Source: Hyphomicrobiales bacterium
GTDB lineage: Bacteria > Pseudomonadota > Alphaproteobacteria > Rhizobiales > Beijerinckiaceae
Direction of reading: 5' to 3'
Assembly (NCBI GenBank): GCA_930633495.1
Contig: CAKNFJ010000001.1
Coordinates: forward strand, 4,425,001-4,489,000
Length of the DNA: 64,000 bases
Shown: piece after piece, positions 56,761-64,000 of the stretch
Layout: every line of letters begins with the position of its first letter
How positions within the stretch are numbered: the first letter of the stretch is position 1
Notes under the pieces: model-generated
The model's input: only the letters and a program-made list of their open reading frames with translations
What the model was told of the DNA's origin: nothing
Database searches by the model: none
Translations under genes and position numbers: made by a program

Positions 56761-58176
56761 TCATGCGTCGAGGACCCAGGTGTCCTTGGTGCCGCCGCCC
56801 TGGCTCGAATTGACGACGAGCGAGCCCTCCTTCAGCGCCACGCGGGTGAGGCCGCCCGGCACGCAGGAGATGCCGTTGGCGCCGGAAAGAACATAGGGGC
56901 GCAGGTCGACATGCCGTGGCGCGACGCCTGAGGCGACGAAGGTCGGGCAGGTGGAGAGCGCCAGCGTCGGCTGCGCGATGAAGCCTTCGGGCTGGGCCTT
57001 GAGCTTGCGCCGGAAGGCCTCGATCTGCGCCTTGTTGGCATGGGGCCCCACGAGCATTCCGTAGCCGCCCGAGCCGTTCACCTCCTTGACGACGAGCTGT
57101 TCGAGATTGTCGAGCACATAGGCATTCGCCTCTGGCTCGCGGCAGCGGAAGGTCGGGACGTTCTTCAGGATCGGCTCCTCGCCGGTGTAGAACTTCACGA
57201 TCTCCGGCATGTAGCTGTAGACGGCCTTGTCGTCGGCGACGCCCGTGCCGACGGCGTTGGCAAGCGTGACGTTGCCGGCCTTGTAGGCGCCGATGATGCC
57301 GGGTACGCCGAGCACCGAGTCGCTGCGGAAGACGAGCGGGTCGATGAAGTCGTCGTCGATGCGACGGTAGATCACGTCGACGCGCTTCGGCCCCTCCGTC
57401 GTGCGCATGTAGACGACGTCGTCCTTGACCAGAAGGTCGGAGCCTTCGACCAACTCGACGCCGAGCTTGTCGGCCAGGAAGGAGTGCTCGTAGAAGGCCG
57501 AATTGTACTGTCCGGGCGTGAGCAGGCAGATCGTCGGATCCGAAGAGGCGCTGCGCGGCGCGACCGAGCGCAGCGCCGCCAGCAGCTGGTCCGGATAGTT
57601 GTCGACTGGCGCGACGCGGTGCGAAGCGAACAGCTCGGGGAACAGCCTGAGCATGACCTCGCGGTTCTCCATCATGTAGGAGACGCCGGACGGCGTGCGG
57701 GCATTGTCCTCCAGCACATAGAAGGTGTCGGCATCGACCCGCACCACATCGATGCCGGCGATGTGGCAGTAGATGCCGTGCGGCACCTTGAAATCGACCA
57801 TTTCGAGCTGATAGCAGGCGTTGCGGTAGACCAGATCCGGCGGGATGATGCCCGCCTTCAGGCACTCCTTCGCGCCGTAGACATCGGCCAGGAACATGTT
57901 GAGCGCGGTGACGCGCTGGCGCAGCCCCGCTTCCAGCTTGGTCCATTCCGGCTTGGTCAGAACCCGCGGGATGATGTCGAAGGGGATCAGCCGTTCGGTG
58001 GATTCGGCGTCGCCATAGACCGCGAAGGTGATGCCGATGCGCCGGAAGAACAGTTCCGCCTGGCTGCGCCTCAGAGCGAGGGTCTCTGCCGGCGTTTCCT
58101 TCAGCCAGCGTTCGAGTGCTTCATAAGCCGGTCTCAGATCCGTTCCCGAACCGGTCATTTCGTCGAATGCGGCCAT
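56761..58176 (-). CDS. Circularly permuted ATP-grasp protein
   Basis: A 471-residue enzyme of the circularly permuted type 2 ATP-grasp family, presumed to form an amide bond with ATP. Landmarks are the N-terminal RAYEALERWLKETPAET, PFDIIPRVLTKPEW, FLADVYGAKECLKAGIIPP, YVLEDNARTPSGVSYMMENRE (in part), PGQYNSAFYEHSFLADKLGVE in part, and the C-terminal ATP-site GSGGYGMLVGPHANKA. It is the first gene of the Anbu operon. Substrates are unknown, although a glutamyl-type peptide ligation has been proposed for the family. Confidence 0.94.
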   Translation of the reverse strand: MAAFDEMTGSGTDLRPAYEALERWLKETPAETLALRRSQAELFFRRIGITFAVYGDAESTERLIPFDIIPRVLTKPEWTKLEAGLRQRVTALNMFLADVYGAKECLKAGIIPPDLVYRNACYQLEMVDFKVPHGIYCHIAGIDVVRVDADTFYVLEDNARTPSGVSYMMENREVMLRLFPELFASHRVAPVDNYPDQLLAALRSVAPRSASSDPTICLLTPGQYNSAFYEHSFLADKLGVELVEGSDLLVKDDVVYMRTTEGPKRVDVIYRRIDDDFIDPLVFRSDSVLGVPGIIGAYKAGNVTLANAVGTGVADDKAVYSYMPEIVKFYTGEEPILKNVPTFRCREPEANAYVLDNLEQLVVKEVNGSGGYGMLVGPHANKAQIEAFRRKLKAQPEGFIAQPTLALSTCPTFVASGVAPRHVDLRPYVLSGANGISCVPGGLTRVALKEGSLVVNSSQGGGTKDTWVLDA

Positions 58177-58370
58177 TCAGCCCTTCCCCTTTTCGGGCAG
58201 CCTATGCGCATTCGCTGCCGTTCGGAAAGAGGGAGAAAGCCGAAGAATTGTCTTTGCCTGCCATTTTCGTGGCCGTACTGGTCGGTACTGTATATTGGCC
58301 CGTTCCCGTGGTGGCGGCTCGGGGCAGATGTTCGCTTATACAGGGCAGGAGCAGGTGAGAATATGCGAAT

Positions 58371-58409
58371 GGATCATCAAGCTGAATACCGTATTCAGTT
58401 CGATGATCC
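58371..58409. repeat. 39-bp near-perfect palindrome upstream of the Anbu operon
   Basis: Two 19-base arms (GGATCATCAAGCTGAATAC and GTATTCAGTTCGATGATCC) pair with 2 mismatches around a single C. It lies in the 292-base gene-free stretch 58177-58468, about 195 bases upstream of the ATP-grasp start and 60 bases after the DUF488 stop. On the plus strand it is followed by a T-rich run (ATCTTTGGTTTT). I see no gene in the stretch. It could be an operator or a terminator. Confidence 0.7.
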
Positions 58410-58468
58410 ATATCTTTGGTTTTGAATCGACCTGTCCGAAAGCCGCATTCTACTTTCCGGGCGGTGCC

Positions 58469-58840
58469 CTAAGCCTTGCCGCGTGCCATGGGTCGGCTTT
58501 CCAGCCAGATGCGCAGGGCTTCGGCATTGTTGCGGGTCTCGTCCCGGGCCGCGTAGAGCAGTGCCACGGGCCCGTCCGCGAGCTTTCCGTCCAGCGTCGC
58601 CAGCGCGGCCCGCGCCGCCGCGCTGCCTAATTCTGCGGCATAGGCCGCACGAAACTCGTCCCAGCGGTCGGGGTGGCCATGGAATTCGTGCCGCAAGGCG
58701 TCGCTGGGTGCGATGTCCTTGAGCCATAGGTCGACCTTGTCCTTGCTGATTCCGCGCGGCCAGAGCCGGTCGACCAGGATGCGGGCGCCGTCGCCGGGAG
58801 CCGGCGGATCGTAGACGCGCTTCACCGTCAGTTGCGACAT
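58469..58840 (-). CDS. DUF488 family protein
   Basis: A 123-residue DUF488 protein. Family features are KRVYDPPAPGDGARILVDRLWPRGISKDKV (seen as RILVDRLWPRGISKD), LWLKDIAPSDALRHEFHGHP, WDEFRAAYAAEL and the closing LLYAARDETRNNAEALRIWLE. A nuclease or nucleotide-related role has been guessed for the family but is not established. It is followed by a palindrome and stands 30 bases downstream of radC on the same strand, so it may be the last gene of the map-radC unit. Confidence 0.9.
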   Translation of the reverse strand: MSQLTVKRVYDPPAPGDGARILVDRLWPRGISKDKVDLWLKDIAPSDALRHEFHGHPDRWDEFRAAYAAELGSAAARAALATLDGKLADGPVALLYAARDETRNNAEALRIWLESRPMARGKA

Positions 58841-58870
58841 GGTTCAGCCCTCCGCCGCGGCCGGCGGCCC

Positions 58871-59623
58871 TCAGATCAGTCCAAGGCTGCGGAAACTCGC
58901 ATGACCGTCGCGCCCGACGATGATGTGATCGTGGATGGCGATGCCGAGCGGCTTGGCGATGTCGACGAGCTCGCGGGTCATGCGCATGTCGGCGCCCGAG
59001 GGCGTCGGGTCGCCGGAGGGGTGGTTGTGGACGAGGATGATGGCGGAGGCGGAGAGTTCGAGCGCCCGGCGCATGACCTCGCGCGGATAGACCGGCGTAT
59101 GGTCGACGGTGCCCGTCTGCTGCACCTCGTCGGCAATGAGCGTGTTCTTCTTGTCCAGGAAGAGGATGCGGAACTGCTCGCGCTCCGCGAAGGCCATCGC
59201 CATGCGGCAATAATCGAGCACCGAGGACCATGACGACAGGACCGGTCGCTTGGAGACGGCGCCTTTCGCCATGCGTTGCAGGGCAGCCTCGACGATCTTG
59301 AGATCGAGTGCGACGCCTTCTCCGACGCCCTTCACCTCGGTCAGGCGCGCGACAGGCGCGCCGAGGACCTCGGCGAAGGAGCCGAAGCGCTGGATCAGCT
59401 CCTTGGCGAGCGGCTTGACGTCACGCTGCGGGATGGAGCGGAACAGCAGCAGTTCGAGCAGTTCGTAGTCGGGCAGGGTCCCGGCGCCGGCCTCCAGGAA
59501 ACGGGCGCGCAGCCGTTCGCGATGGCCGTGATAATGCGGCGCCGGCGCTTTCGAATCGTCGGCTTCGGCGAAAGCGGCAGGCGAGGGCGCCTTGCGTGGT
59601 CCCTTGCCGATGCCGACGCTCAT
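58871..59623 (-). CDS. radC: RadC family JAMM-domain protein
   Basis: A 250-residue RadC-type protein. The N-terminal half has the helix-hairpin-helix pattern ([37 protein letters not shown]) and the C-terminal half a JAB/JAMM metallo-domain with [22 protein letters not shown], containing the two His and the Asp ligands. The family was named for DNA repair, but that role is doubtful and its substrate is unknown. Its ATG overlaps the map stop by 4 bases (ATGA), showing coupling. Confidence 0.93.
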   Translation of the reverse strand: MSVGIGKGPRKAPSPAAFAEADDSKAPAPHYHGHRERLRARFLEAGAGTLPDYELLELLLFRSIPQRDVKPLAKELIQRFGSFAEVLGAPVARLTEVKGVGEGVALDLKIVEAALQRMAKGAVSKRPVLSSWSSVLDYCRMAMAFAEREQFRILFLDKKNTLIADEVQQTGTVDHTPVYPREVMRRALELSASAIILVHNHPSGDPTPSGADMRMTRELVDIAKPLGIAIHDHIIVGRDGHASFRSLGLI

Positions 59624-60444
59624 TTTGCGGCGAGCGGATTGTCGAGGCCGGCCGGCGAGAGCGTGAAGATCTCGCAGCCCGTCTCGGTGACGCCGATCTG
59701 ATGCTCGAACTGGGCGGAAAGCGAGCGATCGCGCGTCACCGCCGTCCAGCCGTCCGAGAGCACCTTCACGCCGGGCTTCCCGAGATTGATCATCGGCTCG
59801 ATGGTGAAGACCATGCCCGGCTTGAGCTCGATGCCCTCGCCGGGGCTGCCGTAGTGCAGGATGTTCGGCGAGTCGTGGAAGAGCTGTCCGATGCCGTGGC
59901 CACAGAAGTCGCGCACCACCGAGCAGCGCTCGCCTTCCGCGTAGCGCTGGATGGCGAAGCCGATATCGCCGGTGGTCGCGCCGGCGCGCACGGCCTTGAT
60001 GCCGCGCAGCAGGCTTTCATAGGTGATCTCGATCAGCCGCTCGGCCTTCCGCGAAATCTCGCCGACGCCGTACATGCGGCTGGAATCGCCGTGCCAGCCA
60101 TCGACGATGAGGGTGTAGTCGATGTTCAGGACATCACCCTCGCGCAGCGGCTTGTCGTCCGGGATGCCGTGGCAGACGACATGGTTGATCGAGGTGCAGA
60201 TCGACTTGGTATAGCCGCGATAGAACAGCGTCGCCGGATAGGCGCCGTTGTCCATGGCGAACTGAAAGGCGAGGTCGTCGAGGCGCTGGGTGGTCACGCC
60301 GGGCTTGACGTAGGAGCCGAGCATGTCGAGGCCGGCAGCCGTGAGCCGGCCGGCCTTGTGCATGGCCGCGAATGCCTCGGGGCCGTGAATCTTGATGGCG
60401 GGCTCGCGCGAACGCGAGCGGCCGATGGTGTCTTCGAATGTCAT
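59620..60444 (-). CDS. map: Methionine aminopeptidase, type I
   Basis: A 274-residue enzyme that removes the initiator Met from new proteins. The five metal ligands are all present: D109 and D120 ([14 protein letters not shown]), H183 (GHGIG), E216 (FTIEP) and E247 (QFEHQI); H92 in VVCHGIPDD is the conserved substrate-side His. Length is normal with a short N-terminal extension. ATG 60444 has a GAGGAG about 15 bases upstream; ATG 60471 would add nine residues. It is divergent from the FkbM gene and coupled to radC. Confidence 0.97.
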   Translation of the reverse strand: MTFEDTIGRSRSREPAIKIHGPEAFAAMHKAGRLTAAGLDMLGSYVKPGVTTQRLDDLAFQFAMDNGAYPATLFYRGYTKSICTSINHVVCHGIPDDKPLREGDVLNIDYTLIVDGWHGDSSRMYGVGEISRKAERLIEITYESLLRGIKAVRAGATTGDIGFAIQRYAEGERCSVVRDFCGHGIGQLFHDSPNILHYGSPGEGIELKPGMVFTIEPMINLGKPGVKVLSDGWTAVTRDRSLSAQFEHQIGVTETGCEIFTLSPAGLDNPLAAK

Positions 60445-60554
60445 GACGCGCGGGCTGCTCCTCGACGACATATCTATTGCGTTTGACAGACGGTGCAAGC
60501 TCGGTGCGCGGATGGCTGGCGCGCGAGCGCCGTGAGGTGTATCAGGCTGGCGCA

Positions 60555-61406
60555 ATGGCCATCATCGAACAGACCCCGGCGGAAGAGCGGCCTTTCGGCA
60601 GCTTCGCGCCGAAAGCCTATCTCGCCCGCATCATCGCGTGGACCCGCGCGGCGTCGGATTCCTTCCTCGGGCGCAAGATCGCCTATGCGCTGCGCCGCCT
60701 CGGCCTGCGCTCGCTCAACGGCGAGCCGGTCGACATCGAGGCGCTGGGCGCCAAGATGCGGCTCTATCCGGACGGCAATGTCTGCGAGAAGCGCGTGCTG
60801 TTCACGCCGCAATATTTCGATGCCGTCGAGCGCGAAATGCTGGCGGCGCGGATGCGCGAGGGCTTCACCTTCATCGATGTCGGCGCGAATATCGGCGCCT
60901 ACTCGCTGTTCGTGGCGGCGCGAGCGGGGCGCGGGGCGCGCATCCTGGCGATCGAGCCGCAGCCGGAGATCTTCGCGCGGCTCGCCTTCAACATCGCGCA
61001 GAACCCGTTCGGCACGGTGAAGGCGGTGGCCTGCGCGCTCGCCGACAAGCCGGGCGAGCTGACACTGTTCATCGACCAGACCAATCGCGGCGAGTCGAGC
61101 GTGCGCATCCTCAATTCGAGCACGGGCACCGCGGTCAAGGTGCCGGCGATGACGCTGCTCGCACTGGTCCAGGGCGAGGGCTATGATCGCATCGATGCGA
61201 TCAAGCTCGATGTCGAGGGGGCGGAGGACATCATCCTCGAGCCCTTCCTGCGCGATGCGCCGGAATCGCTCTGGCCAGGCTTCGTCGTCATCGAGGATTC
61301 GCGCCAGCGCTGGCAGAGCGATCTCGTCGGGTTGCTGAAGCGCAGCGGCTACGAGCTGGTGGCGCAGACCCGTCTCAATCTGGTCTTCGAGCGCAAGTCT
61401 TCCTGA
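60555..61406 (+). CDS. FkbM family methyltransferase
   Basis: A 283-residue class I S-adenosylmethionine-dependent methyltransferase of the FkbM group: motif I FIDVGANIGAYSLFVAARAG, acidic loop AIEPQPEIFARLAFNI, then DRIDAIKLDVEGAEDIILEPFL, the FkbM hallmark. FkbM proteins O-methylate sugars, lipids or secondary metabolites; no biosynthetic neighbour suggests the acceptor here. The first 65 residues are a basic, helical lead. The ATG at 60555 is chosen as the first after the divergent promoter region. Confidence 0.9.
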   Translation: MAIIEQTPAEERPFGSFAPKAYLARIIAWTRAASDSFLGRKIAYALRRLGLRSLNGEPVDIEALGAKMRLYPDGNVCEKRVLFTPQYFDAVEREMLAARMREGFTFIDVGANIGAYSLFVAARAGRGARILAIEPQPEIFARLAFNIAQNPFGTVKAVACALADKPGELTLFIDQTNRGESSVRILNSSTGTAVKVPAMTLLALVQGEGYDRIDAIKLDVEGAEDIILEPFLRDAPESLWPGFVVIEDSRQRWQSDLVGLLKRSGYELVAQTRLNLVFERKSS

Positions 61407-61472
61407 TACGGCGGCACGCGCTGCATGGCGGGTGCGTTCGCGCCCCCGCTTGAGCGCGGAGGCAATGCGCCC

Positions 61473-61579
61473 TAGATCATCGCGCGTCCTATCGGACGCG
61501 GTAACGATGATCTATCTCGTTGGCATCGCATCGGATTTTTCCGAAAAGTGGATTCCACTTTTCGGTCCGATGCTATAGC
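61473..61579 (-). repeat. 107-bp two-hairpin repeat, copy B (inverted)
   Basis: Inverted copy of the element at 46118-46224, with 104 of 107 positions the same. It contains the same hairpins (arms CCGAAAAGTGGA and TAGATCATCG with their complements). It ends about 30 bases before the start codon of the CinA-like gene, so it forms most of that gene's 5' region. Confidence 0.9.
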
Positions 61580-61610
61580 TCTTGTGCCGCAAGCTAGGAG
61601 CGTCGTCGAC

Positions 61611-62372
61611 ATGACCAGCAGCGAATCCAGTTCTTCCGCAGCCATCGTCACGGCCGCGATCCTGGTGATCGGCGACGAGATCCTCTCGGGCCGGACCAAG
61701 GATAAGAACATCGGCTACATCGCCGAGTATCTGACCAATATCGCGATCGAGCTTCGCGAGGTCCGCGTGGTGCCGGACGTCACCGAGGAGATCGTCGCGG
61801 CGCTGAATGCCCTGCGGAGCCGCTATACCTATGTCTTCACGACGGGCGGCATCGGGCCGACGCATGACGATATCACGGCCGACGCGGTGGCTGCCGCGTT
61901 CGGAGTCGCCATCGACCATGATCCGCGCGCGGTCGCGATGCTGTCGGAGCGCTTCTCGCCGGCCGAGCTCAACGAGGCGCGCATGCGGATGGCCCGCATC
62001 CCCGCCGGCGCGGAGCTGATCGCGAACGCGATCTCGAAGGCGCCCGGCTTCAATATCGGCAATGTCTATGTGATGGCGGGCGTTCCGGCGATCATGCAGG
62101 CCATGCTCGACGTCGTCGCGCCGACGCTGCAGACGGGGACGAAGATGCTCTCCGAAACGGTGCAGGCCGGCCTGCGCGAGGGCGATATCGGCGGCCCTCT
62201 GGCGGAGATCGCCAAGGCCCATCCGGCGGTCGCGATCGGCTCCTATCCGTTCTGGTCGGACATCGGCCCCGACACGAATATCGTCGTCCGATCCCGCGAG
62301 GCAGACAAACTTCAAGCCGCCATGGATGCCGTGAAGGCGATGATTGGTGCCGAAAAATTAAAATATAAATGA
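61611..62372 (+). CDS. CinA/MoCF family molybdopterin-binding protein
   Basis: A 253-residue protein made of the MoCF (COG1058) domain alone; the nicotinamide-nucleotide deamidase domain of full CinA is absent. The sequence has TAAILVIGDEILSGRTKDKN, FTTGGIGPTHDDITADAVAAAFG and APGFNIGNVYVMAGVPAIMQAML, the standard motifs. Such proteins are annotated as competence/damage-inducible protein A; a role in binding molybdopterin-like or nucleotide compounds is presumed. The hydrophilic end carries IGAEKLKYK. A 107-bp repeat lies directly upstream. Confidence 0.92.
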   Translation: MTSSESSSSAAIVTAAILVIGDEILSGRTKDKNIGYIAEYLTNIAIELREVRVVPDVTEEIVAALNALRSRYTYVFTTGGIGPTHDDITADAVAAAFGVAIDHDPRAVAMLSERFSPAELNEARMRMARIPAGAELIANAISKAPGFNIGNVYVMAGVPAIMQAMLDVVAPTLQTGTKMLSETVQAGLREGDIGGPLAEIAKAHPAVAIGSYPFWSDIGPDTNIVVRSREADKLQAAMDAVKAMIGAEKLKYK

Positions 62373-62697
62373 GCGGTAATACGCGTTGAGATTTTTGCGC
62401 CGGCAGTGCCGGCGATCTGCTGTCTTATGTCTTGATGGCAGGGGCGTGATCGCTTGTTGGCGATCTTTCGAATATTAAAAGTAGTATTATATCAGATGGA
62501 TATTTCTTTCCATCGCTGAATATTGCGCTTTTACCTGCCTCTAAAGCATTCATAAACCAGTTCATGCCAGCATTCTTCGGTACTCGATAAGAATTCGGGG
62601 CTTGTCGCTGTGTTCTCGTGCGGTGTCGCACGAGAGCGGCCTCCACGGCGGCGGCCCGGAACGGAGTCCGACGCACGGGCGCGCAAAGGGGGTATGG
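62373..62697. other. AT-rich gene-free stretch before the terminal chemoreceptor
   Basis: 325 bases in which I see no gene. The part 62455-62600 is distinctly AT-rich for this genome, as expected for a promoter region, and includes runs such as TATTAAAAGTAGTATTATAT. A GC-rich stretch follows from about 62620. No hairpin with a T run was found after the CinA-like gene. Confidence 0.45.
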
Positions 62698-64000
62698 ATG
62701 TCGCTTTTTTCCGGCTTGTTCTCGAACAAGCACGCCATGGGGCAACTGGCCGCGATCAACCGATCGCAAGCGGTCATCGAATTCGATCTCGCCGGCAACA
62801 TACTGGACGCGAACGATAATTTTCTCGCGACGCTGGGCTACACGCTGGCTGAGATCAAGGGCCAGCACCACAGCATGTTCGTGACCTCCGAAGAGCGGGG
62901 CAGTGCGAGCTACAAGCAGTTCTGGGCCGACCTCGGACGCGGGGAGTTTTCGCGCGGGCAGTATCTTCGGGTCGGCAAGGGCGGCAAGGAAGTCTGGATC
63001 CAGGCCAGCTACAACCCGATCATGGGCGCGGGCGGCAAGCCGGTCGGCGTCGTCAAATACGCTTTCGACGTCACCGAGCAGAAGAACCGCCTCGCCGATC
63101 TCGAAGGCCAGCGGGCCGCGATCGACAAGGCGCAGGCGGTGATCGAGTTCGACCTTGCCGGCAAGATCCTGCATGCGAACGAGAATTTCCTGAGCGTCCT
63201 CGGCTATGAACTCGGCGAGATCGCCGGGCAGCATCACCGGATGTTCGTGGATTCGGCCGAGCGGGAGTCGCCGGCCTATCGGGCGTTCTGGGACCGTCTG
63301 GGCCGCGGCGAATACGATGCCGGGCAGTATCGGCGCGTCGGCAAGGGCGGCAAGGAAATCTGGATCCAGGCGAGTTACAATCCGATCTTCGATGCGCAGG
63401 GGCGGCCCTACAAGGTCGTGAAGTTCGCCACCGACATCACCGCGACCTTCAAGGGCAAACAGCTCGAAGCCGCCGTCAAGGAGACGAGCGAGGTCATCGC
63501 GCTCGCCAAGAACAAGGATCTGACCGGTCGTGTGCCTCTCGACGGCAAGAGCGGGGAGGTCGCCACGCTCTGCACCGGGGTCAACGACCTTCTCGATACG
63601 CTGGCGGAGGTCGTCGGTTCGGTCCGCGATATCTCGACCCGCATCGACGGCGCGTCGCTGAAGATCACCTCCGACAGCCAGCAACTGGCCGAGCGCACGG
63701 AGGCCAACGCCTCCAGCCTGCAGCAGACGGCGGCGACGACCGAGGAACTCGCGGCTTCGGTCAAGCACAGCGCCGGCAACTCGCGGATGGCGGTGCAGTT
63801 GGGCAATGAGGCGAGCGAGGTGGCTGCACGCGGCGGCGCCATCGTCACCCAGGCGGTCGAGGCGATGGGGCGCATCGAGAAGGCTTCGTCCGGCATCTCC
63901 GAGATCATCTCGATGATCGACGAGATCGCCTTCCAGACCAATCTGCTGGCGCTCAACGCCGCTGTCGAGGCGGCGCGGGCCGGCGAGGCGGGGCGCGGCT
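62698..64000 (+). CDS. Chemoreceptor with tandem PAS domains, 3' end outside window
   Basis: A chemoreceptor that runs past the window end (434 codons seen). It begins [20 protein letters not shown] behind AAAGGGGG. Two PAS domains follow (about residues 20-140 and 142-260), which are clear duplicates: [20 protein letters not shown] and [20 protein letters not shown], each later with VGKGGKE[VI]WIQASYNP. No membrane segment is seen, so it is soluble. The signalling domain has started, with the tip [27 protein letters not shown] at the window edge. PAS ligands are not apparent (no haem or FAD motif recognised). Confidence 0.93.
   Translation, partial: MSLFSGLFSNKHAMGQLAAINRSQAVIEFDLAGNILDANDNFLATLGYTLAEIKGQHHSMFVTSEERGSASYKQFWADLGRGEFSRGQYLRVGKGGKEVWIQASYNPIMGAGGKPVGVVKYAFDVTEQKNRLADLEGQRAAIDKAQAVIEFDLAGKILHANENFLSVLGYELGEIAGQHHRMFVDSAERESPAYRAFWDRLGRGEYDAGQYRRVGKGGKEIWIQASYNPIFDAQGRPYKVVKFATDITATFKGKQLEAAVKETSEVIALAKNKDLTGRVPLDGKSGEVATLCTGVNDLLDTLAEVVGSVRDISTRIDGASLKITSDSQQLAERTEANASSLQQTAATTEELAASVKHSAGNSRMAVQLGNEASEVAARGGAIVTQAVEAMGRIEKASSGISEIISMIDEIAFQTNLLALNAAVEAARAGEAGRG

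Noticed and set aside
62425..63768. Minus-strand open frame (447 codons) at the right end
   Set aside because: Antisense to the PAS-MCP gene, which has clear domain repeats, and it has no domain of its own.

Overview
The window is GC-rich (roughly two thirds G+C) and densely coded on both strands. Its gene content is that of an alphaproteobacterium of the order Hyphomicrobiales (Rhizobiales), possibly Bosea or a close relative. The indications are the usg gene, an ATP12-type F1 assembly chaperone, a PsiF-repeat protein, a liv operon, an Irr-type iron box, a cox-like molybdenum hydroxylase cluster and abundant short palindromic intergenic repeats. The genus is an inference. I see no rRNA, tRNA, transposase, phage gene or CRISPR array.

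Layout. 1-13 kb is mostly housekeeping: a cut-off FabF-type synthase, a carboxylase beta subunit, an ATP12 chaperone, a chemoreceptor translated together with a small membrane protein, a self-processing P1 peptidase, Spy-like, PsiF-like and His-rich envelope proteins, rpsD, murI, a MarR-GNAT fusion and a Tat-exported amine-oxidase-like flavoprotein. At 13-16 kb lies a TonB-dependent (haem-type) receptor behind an Irr-like iron control element. At 16-26 kb are trmJ, an M19 dipeptidase, a DadA-like oxidoreductase, a BASS-type transporter, a GST, rpe, purB, a small hydrolase and a CYTH-CHAD protein. At 26-32 kb is a complete branched-chain amino acid ABC transporter (livH-livM-livG-livF, a small membrane protein, then the binding protein).

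At 32-37 kb a GntR regulator sits between a second DadA-like oxidoreductase and a flavin reductase, followed by a two-subunit aconitase X. Three copies of the decamer TTGATATATC mark a probable shared operator. At 37-50 kb is a form II cox-like molybdenum hydroxylase cluster (coxG, coxS-coxL-coxM, coxD, an NTF2-like gene, coxE, two XdhC half-genes separated by a LysE exporter gene, and a MoCF-MobA-like fusion). A globin-like chemoreceptor without the usual haem ligand is embedded in it. At 50-54 kb lie genes often linked to surface polysaccharide and c-di-GMP (BcsS, ExoD, GGDEF-EAL) and usg. At 54-58 kb is a four-gene Anbu operon (ATP-grasp, alpha-E, transglutaminase-like, Anbu peptidase) whose transglutaminase-like protein lacks the catalytic Cys. 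58-64 kb holds a DUF488 protein, radC-map, an FkbM methyltransferase, a CinA/MoCF protein and a cut-off chemoreceptor with duplicated PAS domains.

Most worth following up are the Anbu operon with its Cys-less transglutaminase, the split XdhC with LysE between the halves, the TTGATATATC regulon, the iron-box receptor, the haem-ligand-less globin chemoreceptor, and two 107-bp near-identical repeats in inverted orientation 15 kb apart.
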